Of a DNA stretch of 64,000 nt, positions 48,889 to 63,562 are shown piece by piece. This DNA comes from Chrysaora quinquecirrha (taxonomy: Eukaryota; Cnidaria; Scyphozoa; Semaeostomeae; Pelagiidae). The DNA is taken from contig JACTAT010000022.1 in NCBI GenBank assembly GCA_014526335.1, forward strand, positions 2,697,436 to 2,761,435, written 5' to 3'. The notes under the pieces are model-generated. The model was not told where the DNA came from. It was given only the letters and a program-made list of their open reading frames with translations, and made no database searches. Each line of letters starts with the position of its first letter. Positions within the stretch are counted from its first letter, which is position 1. Position numbers and translations under genes: made by a program.

Positions 48889-51794
48889 TTAAATAGAATT
48901 AAACAGAAATCTTACGATTGCATTTGGATGACCCGTCGCTTGCGTAGAATTGTAACAAAAATTTGTGTATACTTTTCTAAGTTCTTCTACTGAAAACTGA
49001 AAAAGGAGAAAAAAGAAATATTGAAATTTTCTGACCAAAGGAATATTATCAAACAAACAGCTTTAATTTTGAAAAAGATTTCCATCCAAAGCCCAGAACA
49101 AACTTTTTCTAAAACTTTTTGAAATTGCTTATCAAACAAAATTTTCATTTGGCTACCTTTGCTCTTTGACAAACAGTAGCTAACTTTCACCTGAAACCAT
49201 ATTCATACTATTGGGCTAGAAATGGCAATGGAAGACTGATGTTTCTCAACCCGTAGAGATTTAAATAAGATGTTTTTTTACCTGATTTAGGACTTTAAAT
49301 CCATCTAATGTTGCGCTGGTTTTTCTTGCACAATCTTGACAATGTACCATTAGTTTTTTATTTATCTCTTTGACGAATAACAAATTGAAAACTTCGACCT
49401 AAAAGAAGACAGCCATAAATTAACACAGAGGAAAACAAAGCTTTTGCTAAAAGCTGTGAACTTCTCACATGATATTATCACTTTTCACACGATATTATGT
49501 AAATTATGCTCATTTTTATAAGAAAATTTGCTCCCCAAATCATAGTATAGTTTCTTAAGCTTGGAAGCTTCAATAACCAAAATTGTGATTAGAGCAATGC
49601 GGCTACCAGTGACTGTTAGATAACAATTAACAAGATTCAGCTTAACTTTTAGGTACTGGCAAACGATCAAACATTGTTGGTCAAACATTTGAGATTTGGC
49701 TTTACAGGCAATGTTTGACCATTTGGCTACGTCGCAAAACATTGCTTGGCAAGCAGAATCTACAGTAAGTTTGTTCTATTCTTGTATCAAGCGAAAAATG
49801 TTTGACGAGCAATGTTTTGTGATGTGGCGAAACGGTCCAACATTGTGTTTAACAAATAAATTTCAAATGTTTGACAACAGATGTTTGATCGTTTGGTCAG
49901 GCCTAAACTTTAAGCTGAATACTGATGTTATCTAAGAGCTATTGGTAACTGCATTGCTCTGATCACAATTACGATCCAGTTATTGAAGCTCAGTTGGATT
50001 GAGCAGAGTCTCAGAGAGGCCGTGATAAAAGTTCCCAAGTTAAGAAACTATACTATGATTAAGGGACCAAATCTTCTTATACAAATGAGTGTAATTCACC
50101 CAAGATCGTGTAAAAACATTGTGTTTCACCAAAAAAATCTCAAATGTTTGACAACCAATGTTTGATCGTTTGGCCAAGGCATTAGGACAATACCATATCA
50201 AATCATACTGAACTTACCTCACACGTAGAACAATAATGCGCAGCCTCGTTTTTCTCTCTACCATGCCAAGTGACCTCGATTCCAGCTTGATTCAGTAATT
50301 CCACTGTAACTTCGCAATATTTCAGTGAGCGTACAAGTGTCATTCTGAAAAAGTTAATTCCACATAATTACTATTTATTTCAAGAAGAATTATTAACTGC
50401 TAGAGCCGTTTTTGCTATCCATAGAAAAATAACTAACTTGCACTCTCTGGTCTGCAATAGTGCTTTCCTCAACAAATATTTTTTGAAAGCTTTTCCATCC
50501 AGTATATTCTTGCTTTTCCTCCCACAGACAATATTTAGCAATACCGCCACCACCCTTGATAGACTAACGCTAAACTAAGCAAACTAAGCAAATAACTCGA
50601 GAAACTCTCTGGTCTGCAATAGTGCTTTCTTCAAGAAACAATTTTTTAAAACGTTTCCATCCAGAATATTCTTATTTTTACCTCCTACAAAAATATTTAG
50701 GAATACTGGCACCACCCTTGATAGACAGGCTCTAAACTAAGCAAACACACAGAAAACATTTAAAAATTTCAAAATAAAGTCGTCTGAAATTATGTTATAT
50801 TGACTTTTATGGCCTGTTTTCTCCTTGCGCCAAGGCTTTATCTAACATGAGCCCTGCACTCCCTGTCTCTCCTATTGTTTGGAAAATTGACATAACAGTA
50901 GAGGACTGAGAAACAAAGCCTTGAGTGGGACCTGGCAACGGAATCCTTGATTTGATTAGCACCAGGAAACAGGATCCTCACCTTGGACCGAGTAACAAAA
51001 CCTTGGTATCCAAGAACTGGACCCTGAAACAGGATCAAGGAACAGGACTTTCATTGGATCTCAGAAGCAGGACTCTTGATAAGGAACAGAAAAGCTTAAA
51101 GCTGGAGGTCCATGAAGAAAAAGTCCCTTACAGGCAAACGTCCTTGTGTGGCGGAAGTCCTTACGAGGTGATGATCAGAGACGGGCAATGGCTTGCCAAG
51201 TATAAAAGTGTTTAAAGTATGTAGAATTAGTACTTCTTAGAATCAATACCAGTTGGATTAATACCATGAATTAATATTTGTTTAGAACTTACTTTATATG
51301 TTCTACGAGTTTTTGTTCTGAAACTTTCACATTTCGAGCCAAGTTCCAAGTTAAATTGATCATAGGCACGATCGATTTGACAGCTGGAAAGAAACAAATG
51401 TAATTACACCCATTTTTTCTTACAAGGAAGTTCGGCCCAGGGTCAGTACTGAAAATTCCTTAACTGACGGCCAAAATTGAGTACTCAATATTCCTTAGCA
51501 ATTCCTTAACTTCTTACTTTGCGATTCTTAAAAACAACCAATGGTCAAGGAAATATTGGTCATAAAGGTTTCAGGAGACGAGTAGAAATGAATACTGATT
51601 GAAAACCATTGGCGATAAGTATTGCTTGTTCTGTTAATTCAAAACTTCATCTTCTTTAATCGAAATGCTAAGTTAAAGAAAACGTCAGATTCCTTAGTAG
51701 TCTCCGGTCCAGTACTAGAAATTCCTTAAGTTTTTGCCTAACCGAGTACCACCTTCTTATAAAGCACTTCCTTATAAAAAAAATGCGTGTATTA

Positions 51795-51829
<35 letters not shown>

Positions 51830-54800
51830 TTATTTAAAGTAGGTACTAGGAAATAATAGCTAATAGCTAACATAGCTAATTGAAACCTACTACTAAACCT
51901 ACTCCTATGTAAACAATAGTACATATTGAATGTCTTTAACGGTCAAAGTAAAACAACACATAAATTGAGGCAAATTGTGAAATCATTTTTCGAGTTGTCT
52001 GCGTCAAGCAAGAAAGATTTTAAGATAGACTATGGTTTCGAATTAAAATATTTTTTAAAAAAAACCTAATATTTCGCCCTGCCAAGCAGGGCTTCTTCAG
52101 AGTGTGATGAAGAAGAAGAAGCATCACACTCTGAAGAAGCCCTGCTTGGCAGGGCGAAATATTAAGTTTTTAAAAAATATCTTAATTCGAAACCATAGTT
52201 TATCTTTTGTTTTCTGCGTCGCGGTGTTCCTGCCTGGTTTTAAAGGTTTTTAACTAGTTCTTTAGTGGATAGAGTAAATGAACCTTTCGTAGACAGTATA
52301 AAGGCCATGACCAAACAATCAAAAATTTGATAACTAAATTTGAAACATCTGCAATTTGATAATTAAGCAATATGCGTCATCGTTTGGCAACATTACAAAG
52401 CATAAAATGTTTGTGAAGTGTTTCAAAAACATTTCTCAGCGAATTCGGTTTGTCAAGCAATGTTTTGTGACGTGGCCAAACCTTCAATCATTGTTTGTAT
52501 AGATTAATGTCAAACATTTTACAAACAGTGTTTGATTGTTTGCAACTGGCCGAAGAGTTTTTGGTGTACCGTATCAGACATGATAGCCAGCACTTATCAT
52601 GACAAGCCTTTGATATTTAGCAGAGTTTTGGTGTAATTTCTGATCAAATTCAATGCATAAAGAATTACCTTGTAGCTTATTCCATTCGTATCTTTCAACA
52701 GACAGATTAAATTGATGCTCTATAAAGAACCAAACTCTTAATTAGAAAAATACCTCAATCATCGCCATCTTCCATAATTGCTTACATAATGATGATTATT
52801 GGCTTGATTATTAAACACAGCTTACTTACCCGTCAGAGGGCCTACGTTCCACGCAATATTGTTACACCAGCCCTAAAAAACGAAAAATTTCCCAATCAAT
52901 CATTTGATGAGGGCCTTAGAACAGATAAACCAAAGTTAAACTGATAAAAATTTGTATTGATTAACTTACAACTGCTTGCACCCAGTGAACATTTCCACCA
53001 TTCAACCAAACAAGTTCACCAGGTTTTTGAATAAATCTATAAACTGGAACCCTTTCTTCGTATAATTCTTCTAGTTTTGGCCACCAAGATCCTTCAAAAT
53101 TAAGAAAATTAATGCTGATAACAATTCAAGAGCAAAATGTTTATTTAATCTAATAAAGCCTTTTCTAAATAAATGATACAAGTTCATGATTGTTAGGCCC
53201 TGGCCAAACGATTAAACATTGTTAGTCCAACATTTGAGATTTGCTTGCCAAGCAAAATGTTTGACCGTTTGGCCACGTCAAAAAAACATTGCTGATCCAA
53301 CATTTTTTTGCTTGCTTCAAGCAACACGCTACAAATTTGTTAATTTGCTTGACAAAAAATATTTTTGGACGTGGCCAAACGATCAAACTTTATTGCAAAA
53401 CAAATTTAAAATGTTGGACCAACAATGTTTGATCGTTTGGCCAGGGCCTTAGTCTGAGTTTGTATACAAGAAAACAGCTAATTGTTGGTGATTACAGAGA
53501 AAAGACGAATTCATGATTTAAGTCTAACGCATGAAAAGCACAAATAACATAAAAATGTATTAAGCAATTTGGGTATATTTTATAATTTTTCGTATATTAC
53601 AAAGTCTTACTTACCAACTAGGAAATTGATATTGTACCTGAAACGAATAGGTTTCAGTTAAATAACATTGAATATAAGTTAATTTTAAAGGCAAGAAGAG
53701 AACCCAGGCAAAGAGTTCATGATAGAGAGACGATCTATTAACTTTACAAGGGACAAAGTAAAATCTCCATCAAGCCTGGCGGGCTAATTGCAGTGTGGGC
53801 ACTTACTAGAGACAGGGTAAACAACTGGAAAAGTCGAGGAAGTACTGATAAAAACACTCCACTGTTTGCAAGTATGGAACGATGTTACAAAGACATTCAA
53901 AGATGGATAAGAAATAAAAAGTTCTGACATCTGAACACATGAAAACTAATTGTTATTGGGGTGATGATTAGTTTAGAAACATAAGCTTGAGACATCAATA
54001 CATTATCATATGGATTTCATTGCGTACGTTTCCTACTATACAAGTCAGTGGCCGAAAATGAAGTGGACTGGCCATGACTCTTTTCTTCAAAGGGGGGCTA
54101 CGTCAATAGAAAGCTATTGATAGAGGCGGCTTATGCAGGTGTTTCCTCCAAAATGGGGCTTTATGGAGAGGGGACTTGACAGGGGGACTTGATAGGATGT
54201 AGTTTATTAACTTACTTCTCACACATATTATGAATGACGCCCCAGTATTCTTTAGGAGTGCAAAACCATTCACAGTCACCAGGGCCGATGTTGATGTTCA
54301 TTGCACAGAAATTATTATTTTCTTGATGACCTTAAAGATAATAAAAATAACGAGCTTGATCGAAGTTCAACATATATTAACAGCCCTACTCGGCCCTACC
54401 TCTAGTCTAGCAGTCAATTCACACAAATAAAATCATCAAATCTTTAACTAGGAATCAGACAAAAATGTCCCACCTGGAGTACGACATCCGGGAATCTTCA
54501 TATACAGCTGAACAGTATTCATACCCAAAACACTGTGACCCACGTGACTAAGCATGTTTGAACCACTAACAACCTGAATACAGAAGAGAGTGGGCGAATT
54601 ACTCATAAACATCTTCGATAAATAAAGATAAGTTTGTAATCGAGTTTAATATAGATAGATTTGAAATTACAGAGGTCTAGAATGATCTAAAAATTGGGCT
54701 GTTACACGGACTTTGGTTTTCTTAAAATCCACAATCTAGCACTGAGTCGAACAGACTTAGTCGAACAGATAAACCTTCTATGTTTTTGTTGTAGCTAAAT

Positions 54801-57800
54801 ATAAAAATCCCCCCCCCCGAGCCCCCGAAATGGCAATAACATTGAAAATAAGACTATTTTTCAGAAGTAAAGTATAAAATGCCAACTAAATATACCTTCA
54901 TGAAAGTGGGTAGTTTAGTTAACTCTGCAAGCTGTGGTTTCCACCTGAAAAGAAATTAACAAAAATGAGTTTGATTATAATTATAATGATCATATTTCAC
55001 GTACAACTTCTTTAGCAACTGCTCGAAGTTAAAAATTATAAAAAACAAGAAACAAATAAGGAACAAAAACATGGGAGACTTTCTTACTTTTTAGAGTCTG
55101 AAAGATCAACGTTCGTTCCGAATTTTATCATCTTGAACTGACTTGGTTTTCGTCCTCGTTTGCTACTAAACATAAACAAAATTAAATATATGCACAACTT
55201 ATATCGTTCGTAGATATCGAAAACTATCCTAAGATATTTAAAAATTCAGGCTTAGCTAGAAAGAGTTTTGAGAAAATAGTTTACTTGGAAAACAATGCAA
55301 TCATCAATCAAGTCAGTGAAATCAATCAAGGTTTCAAACATTGCTTGTCAAACATTCTTTGCTTACGTCAAGCGACAAATGTTTTTGAAAACGGCTTTTT
55401 ATTTGTTTTTGTTACTGTGCTTTAAGCCCTGTTTACACTACAAAAATCTAACCCGGGTTAACTTCAACCCGGGTCGAACCCGGGTTAAATTTCGTAGTGT
55501 AAACAGGGCTTTAAACTGCTATTGTTTTTGAACTGTTTCAAAAACGATTCCCAGCTTGTATTCAGCTTGTAAAGCAATGTTTCGTGACGTGGCAAAACGT
55601 TGAAACATTGCTTGATTAGCAAATTACAAATGTTTGACAAACAATGTTTGATCGTTTGGCCAGGGCCTTGAAGTATTTCGAACCTGCAAACAGCATTATA
55701 ACTTAACAAAAAGCATGTTTCGGTTCAATTTAAAGTAAGATAGGACAAACAGCCAGAGCTTTTGTGTGTTCGAGAATGTTTTAACATATATGTATTCATC
55801 ATAAGTGGGCTACCACAATTGTTATAATTGCCTTGACTGGGATTCGACCAGCGATCTTCTGGACAACAAGCCACTAGTTGACTACTCCAATGCACTAAAC
55901 AGTGCAATGAAGTAGCCAGCCTAACTCCAGGTCCTTCCAGCCACAGGTCTCCTCCACAGCCAAGGTGTTTCTTTGTGTTTCGGCTTAAAGCCTTCATCGG
56001 AGCATAGAACATATAGTGAACTGATGATATGCTTATTGAACTGATAATATGCTTATTTTTAACATATATGTATACAATTTAAGCCGCGGCTACACGCGTA
56101 ACTTTTCACTTGAAATAGCGATAGAACATGTTCCAAAATTGTCGTCGCGACCGGAAAAACCAAGAGTCGCACGTGTAGCCAGTGATATAATTTTCGAACA
56201 GCTGCTACCTTAGAGATATCCTTACCCTGACGACGAATCACTGTCGGTTGTTAAGTTTACGCCTTCCTTGTTTTCCTGAAAAGGGCAGAAAGCATTACAA
56301 TATATCATTAACGACAAAGTCTACTGCGTGGGGCCAGCACAGTATGTAGCTTCTAACAGCAATTAATACATTAAACATATACTTTGAAAAATTGCAAAAT
56401 CAAAACTTACCAAGTATTGGTCTTTGAACGATTTCGCTTGATATTTGGCGTATTTTGCAATTGTTGTTGATGACCTACAAAAATCAAAGTAAACACATAT
56501 AAGCATAAAAGATATCGGTAACAAGATGACTTATTAAAAAAGGCAATTGTTATACAACACCTTCAAATGCGTTTGTATAGAATAAAGTTGAAGCTTGATT
56601 AATTTAATCACAAAGTCATTCAATACCTGCTGCTTTCACAATGCCAAACTTGATTCTTGCCTTCCATGTCCCAATTCTCATCAGGAGCTTGTTGGCGCTG
56701 CAGAAAAAATAATTTAAATCAATAGAAAGCTTCTCTAAGATAGATTGTATTTCTCATCAGACAAAGAAGTAGTTACTCAATCTTGTCAAATACAGTGTCA
56801 GAAACAGCCTTGATAAGTCCGAATATATTTACTCAATCTTCTTACTCAGTCCGGTAGCAATCATTAATACCTACGTAATGGCCCAGGCAAAACATTTAAA
56901 CATTATTTTTAAAACAGTACAAACTTGCATGTTAAGCAAAATGTTTCACTGTTTGGCTACGTCAAAAACAATGCCCGTCAAAATGTTTTCAAACTTTAAA
57001 AAAGACTTTTCAGCAAATTCTGCTTGTCCAGAAATGTTCTCTGACGTAGAAAAACGGTCAAACATTGCTTGTAAAGCAAATATCAAAATATTGACAAACA
57101 ATGTTTGATCATTAAGCTAAGGCCTAAGTCGAAGCAAGCACTTATGAATAACATGAATTTATGTAAATTTCTACCTGATAGCGGACTTCTACTGTGAAGT
57201 CAGGCTGATGCTCCACCAATGCTTTTGTAGTGAATAAACTGAGATCTATGAAGAAAAGCATACAATACAAATAAAACTTGATCTTATTAAAAATAGTATA
57301 ACAGACCTTCTGAAATAGAACTGTATTATTGAAAGGTATCTTGCCAATTTTTAGAGCTTGGCAAAGGCCACGAATAACAGTCACAGGGTTACGAGGATCC
57401 AAACAAAATCTCTTTAGAGCAACAGACATTGCATCTTTTCTAGATTCAACCTAAAACATAAAAGATGCAAAAAGTTAAAACATTGAGGTTTATTCAATTC
57501 AATTCAATTCATTTTTATTTGTAGAAATACAATTTACAATAATAAAATGTACTCCACACGGCCCAAGAAAAGCAGAGCTTTATACTTTATCAAACAAAAT
57601 CTATCAAGATATGGGTTGTATTTTTTAAGAAATTTCGGCTCAGTACTGATAGTTCCTCTGCAGATAGTCAAATTTCAGAAATTTGAAATTCATTCACATT
57701 CCATAACTTTTTCGTTTAATTTTGGAAGTCTAACCAGAGACATGTAAATGGAGGGGGCTCGTATAGATGCTAACAGCTTCCTTTTCTTGGGGAAAAACAC

Positions 57801-60800
57801 TGACAGAAAGTTGAAGGAACGAGATGACTCTATGTTAACGTACTGCCAATGTAGCTCCCGCTATAGATCGGGTAGCGGCTTTCGATACTGAATTCATGTT
57901 AAGGCCAGTTTTCCACTAGATCGTAACAAAGGCATGAGAATCACGTGGTGGTGAGACTTCCCCAACGTTCGATCGTCGCAAGATCATATACGTAAATGGC
58001 AGCCATTTGATCGTAGTCATCACTGTAATCATAATAGCACTGCCGAAAGATCATAAAGTGATGGTGATCACAGAGTCGGGAAAGTAAGAAAAGATTGGAC
58101 TTTCATAATTTGTAAGATTCTCCACTTCGACTGTTTTAATTAGAATTCAGTCTTGGATCATCGTCTAATGCAATCGTCGGATGGCCGTCTTTGTGCTGTA
58201 AAACAAACTAAAATAGAAACAATCTACTCACCGTGATGCTTGGCGTCGGCGGAGACAGTTTATCGACGGGCAGCGGCGGATACGGAGCAGCTGGCGGCTT
58301 CGGGACTTCTTTCGGATCAAACAGCAATGAAATTTTCGGCGTTTTAAATCCATTACCGGCACCTTTTGGCGTATTCGGCGAAGCAAGCTGTTGCTGTGGG
58401 GAAAGTAAATTTGGGGACACTACCCCAGGAGACAAGAGGGAGCCAGATGGGTTTGAAATTGACAGGGGTTGGTAATGCATGGGGTTTGTGTTTATTTGAG
58501 TAGATTTTGATGGTGAGAATGGTGACCCCATTGACGTAACAGACGGGAACTTTTCATTGTTGTTAAGCAACGGGAATTCCGTGTTGTTGTTGTTTAGCCC
58601 ATTCAATGTCTCTTTGGATGTTATTTTATTATAGTTAGCTTGATGGAAGCTTGTTCCGCCATTTTGTTGCATGAGATTGTGATCATGATCATTGTTTGCC
58701 CTAATCCACGAGTCAGTCAATCGCACAGATTCTTGGGATACCATCTGTGAATGAGGATGATTGTTAGCTAGGCCGTTTAATTCTTTACTATACGAAGTCA
58801 TGTTTAGTGAACTCGTAAACCCATTCGTTGTGTTCAGATCAGTGTTCGTTAGCTCATTCGTTTGAACTGATGGATGTAGAGACGTTGCCGGCTCTCTCGG
58901 ATGTAAAAATGGCGGCTGGGTATTCGTGTGGTCTTGGTTCGTCTCATTCGCCATTGTCACACCATTATCCTTGTTCCCCTGTGATTCGTTGGTTGTGTTC
59001 TGAACTTGAAGCTGCAATGCTGCCTGCTGGTTCATCCGAGCCTAAGAGAAAAAAAATTTGGTTTTTACATCGTCACTCTAAGTGGTGAGTCATTATCGTT
59101 TAACAAGGCAAAATTACACCTATCGGATCAGATGCCACGTTGAGCCACTACAGTCCTAGACTAGTTATCCTGCGCAGCACGTATCTATACCAACTCTGTG
59201 CAGCACGACTCTGTACCATTTCTTTAGAGCATGACTCTGTACCAACAGTGTACCGCATGACTCTGTACCGGCTCTGCAAAGCACGACTTTGTACCATTTA
59301 TGCGAGGCAAGACTCTGTGTACCGGCTCTGTACAGTACGACTCTCTGCCGACTCTGTGCGGAACAACTCTGTGCCGATTCACTGTGTGCAGCATGGCTCT
59401 GTACCGGTTCTATGTGTGCGGCACGACTCAATGCCGACACTGTCCCGCGCGACTCTGTACAGCACAACTCTGTACCGTTTAAATACAAAAAGGAATGACT
59501 TAATCCGTCCTTTGCTAACAGATAGAATTAGAATTAGACGCATCAGAACTTACAATTTAACACATTTGTAACTTGTGAGCTGACAAATGTGAGAACATGC
59601 AATATTTTCGACTGAACGATAAACCGAGAAGAAAAAGACATCTAGATCATACAATGAAGCAACATTTTGATCACATACCTGCTGGACAAGCCTGACAGTT
59701 CTGGTTGTAAGTTCAGCTGGTATAGGCAGCTTCCATGCTTCTTCAATATTTGGCAGGCTCCTGCAAAGAAGGATTTGAAAAACTTCTAATATTTATAGAC
59801 ATAATCAACAGTGGAACCTGTAGTGTAATGAAGAGAATTTAACAGACATCTATGGGACCACTGTTTTTTTCATTATAGAGAGGTGTCCCCTGTATTGAGG
59901 TTTGCTTTTACAAAGAAATGATCCTTGGGACAAAGATGAAGTGTCCATCAACGTATGTAGGCTTTATTTGTAGCATAGTATTTTGTCTATTGGTACCTCT
60001 CAAGTGTTTTATCTTAAGCAAAAAATGGGAATTTTCAAGCGAAGAAAACGAAACTTACTTTTTAGCATTATCTTGAATTGGATTTGTCGTCATTTGGCTT
60101 TGTAGATATTTCATTCTGCTTTCAAGACTTGGGTTTGCAGTTCCTAAAAACACAGAGACATAATAAGAGAACACGACACTAAGGCAATTCGCCAATCGAT
60201 ATAGCACATGCTATTTTCTTCTTTACTAAAACAACTGCTACTAAAGCCAGCTCATTACAGGACTGGAACATAAAGCAGTTAAAGCTTTAGGGGCAAATAA
60301 GAAACAAAACATTTTCTAGATCGACAATTTTGTTAATAAATAAATTTGAATGTAAAACTCACCACAAGATCTCAAAGCATTTGTATAGCATATTATTGAA
60401 TCCCTGAAAACAAATTTCGCTTTTTAGTTTATTATTTAAATGTATGAAAAACTTCAAAAACATTTTCTGCTTTTCACAAGCAAAAAGGTTTGACAAGGAA
60501 TGTTTGAAAATTGGTCAAAGGTTACAACATTGTTTTTAGCAAGCAAATTTCAAATGTTTGAAGAACAATGTTTGATCATTTGGCCAAGGCTTAAAAATCC
60601 ATGCTTTGCATAACAATATTATTGTCAATGAAACTAAGACCTTCGCAATTAACAAACATTGTTTGGCGAACATTTCGAACTTCGTCGCTAAACAAAGCTC
60701 ATCAAACATTTTTGTATGCGCCAGGCAGAACCGTTTTGGAATTTTTCAAAAACATCGAGCAACGAAATCGAGTAATGTTTTGTGATGGCGCCAAACGTTC

Positions 60801-63517
60801 AAACATGGCTTAACGAGCGAATTGCAAATGTTTGAAAAACAATGTTTGATCGTTTGACCATTGCCAGGAGCTATTCAAGTTTCAAGTGAATCTTACTGTA
60901 TTTGATTGCCAGATTCATAGAGAACACCAAGATCAGTCCATGCTGCCGAATGTGAGTTATCCAACTGCACAGCGCAGATGTAAGCTTGAAGGGCATCCAT
61001 TGGCTGATTCTGTTGTTGATATAATACCCTTGGGATAGAAGACGAATGCTATGAGTACATACTTTACACATTTTTATAATAAACCTAGAGAAGTCCAAAT
61101 TAATTTAATCATAGGACAACATTAGACTTATTACAAGTGATTAGACCTATTACCAGTCCTGGTTATCATTCATCAAACCGGGACTTACATCGAACCGAGA
61201 CTGCTCGATAGTTTGAGCTGCAAAGCGATAGAGGTTTCCGCAAAAGATGGCGGCCGTTTCTGTCAACCCCTTGTTTTTCTTAGGGTTTCTGGAAGGGAAT
61301 TCTGGGAATAATTTTCTTAGCTACGAATTCAACGTCTTCAACTATGTAAAACACGTAACGAAAGAAATTAATTCCCAGAATTCCTTTCGAAAATCCTTAA
61401 TGGAAACAATGAGCTAAAACGGCGGCCATCTTAAGCGGAAGCGTCTATTGATTTCAATAGCGATAACTACGACTCGGGTAATAAGTCTAGGACTAGGTCA
61501 GATTTATGGACTTATTCAGAAACATCAGGAATCAAAAGCATGTTTCTTATACTGGAGAATAATGAGGCAATATGTTCGTTTAACACCATTAACCTTAGTT
61601 CATCAGCAATATTTACTAACTTCTATGCATAATTATCTGGCTCTGTCTCTCCTTTTATTTCGGCCTTCGGCTAGGGTCATTATAAAAATTACGCATTATG
61701 AAAGGACTAAGTTTATGAGAATAGGCTAAGCGAAATTTTACGAGGAGGAAGGGTCTTATCAGGGGGGAAAACCCTAAAAAGCAAAGATTTGATTATCTTA
61801 CCCAATAGAGCACCAAGTATCGGCATTAGCTTCTGCTTTATCTATAGCATGCCTGTAGGCAGTGAATGCTTCGTGGACTCTGCCCAACTGAGAATAGCAT
61901 CTGTAAAAAGTAATTCCAGATATTAAAACCGTAACTGGATTTGAGTTATTGGGGAGTATTATATATAGATCGACATATATCAGACAAAGATAATAATTGT
62001 ATTCCTGAACATTTCCCCCCATCCAACGCAACAATTCTTATTGCATTTCACTGACAAGTAGAAGCAGAATCGGGGGGGGGGGCAGCAGAAAAACGGAGTA
62101 ATTGAAGGCACTGACAACAAACCTTCCCAGAAAATACCAAGACGAGCCACTTGATGGATCTAATTCCAATGATTTTTGAAGACAATGAACAGCTTCTTGT
62201 GTTCTCTGATTCTTGTCTCCTAACTGTTCATGCGAATGATACATCCATCCTATATTGAAAATAAATTATAAAAATATTCAATAAGCCTAATCCTTAGCTA
62301 AACGATCAAACACTGTTGGTCAAACATTTGATATTAGCTTTACAAGCAATGCTTGCCGGTTTGGCCACATCATAAAAAATTGCTTGACAAACAGAATTTG
62401 AAAAACTTCGAAAACATTTTATGCTTGAATCAAACAAATAAAGGTTTGACGAGTTATATTTTGTGATGTGGCGAAACAGTCACGTCTTCTGCTTGATAAG
62501 CAAATTGCAGGTGTTACCAGTAACTGTTGATCGTTTGGCAAGGGCCTTACTGTTTATAAAATGTTCATTTACTCTATCCGCTAAAAAACTAGTTAAAACT
62601 AGTACAAATCACAAACTTGAGCGGGTGAGTAATCAGTGACTCCTGACAATTATTTCGATAAATCAAACGACTATCTCCATACTTTGCAAGATGTTGGAAA
62701 GCAAGAAAAAACTAAGGAATGCTTCTTTAAGCTATCCACTAACGAAACTGGGGCGTCAAATTATAAATTCAAGCAGATCGAGGATGAGCGCCTCTTCGAA
62801 TCTTTCAACAAAGTTTCCGCTAATTTCAGCCATCCTCAGGTCCTTGTTCCTTCTTAATTTCAAGCATAAAGCTATTTCTTACCTAGCTGCCTCCATGCGA
62901 CCGATTGTATATTGGGTGGCATTCCAGCTGCACTGATTATTGCCTGATAGGCATCTTTGGCAAGTTCATATTTTGATTGCATTTCAAAAAGATGAGCAAT
63001 GTGAAACTGAACTGCAATAGAAAACAAGATATAACGTCATTACAATAAGACATTCATCGTTCCAACAAAGAGAAAAACACTATCTCACAGCGTATCTCTA
63101 AACATATCTTAAATGTCAAAGGTCTTTTCTTGTTATCTAAATGCAATATATTTTCTAGTTTTGTTGGTCGCAGAGGAAGTTTTCAAATACAGAAAAACTT
63201 AGCCTAAACTTTTCATATTCACTTTTCAAACGGAGACTGTTTCAAGCATAGCAGAACTAAACTTTTGTGCACTAAATAACCCTTATAAAAATGATGAAGT
63301 TGATGATGCCTATGAATGAAGAATACGATGATGATGCTGATGGTGCTGACGATGATGATGATGATGATGATGATTCCGATGATACTGATTCTGATGATAC
63401 TGATGATGATCATGACGATGATGAAGATGATGATGATACTATATTACTGAGCATGAAGGTAATGATGATGATGATGGCTATGATGAAGAATACGATGGTG
63501 ATGCTGATGATGTTGAC

Positions 63518-63562
<45 letters not shown>

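Noticed and set aside
53161..53460. Short coding frame at 53219-53452 and similar ones in other H1 copies
   Set aside because: They lie wholly inside MITEs, and the encoded peptides follow the repeat.
59140..59571. Overlapping frames of 69-143 codons on both strands
   Set aside because: They are produced by the gcacgactctgtaccg minisatellite within a KDM6A intron.
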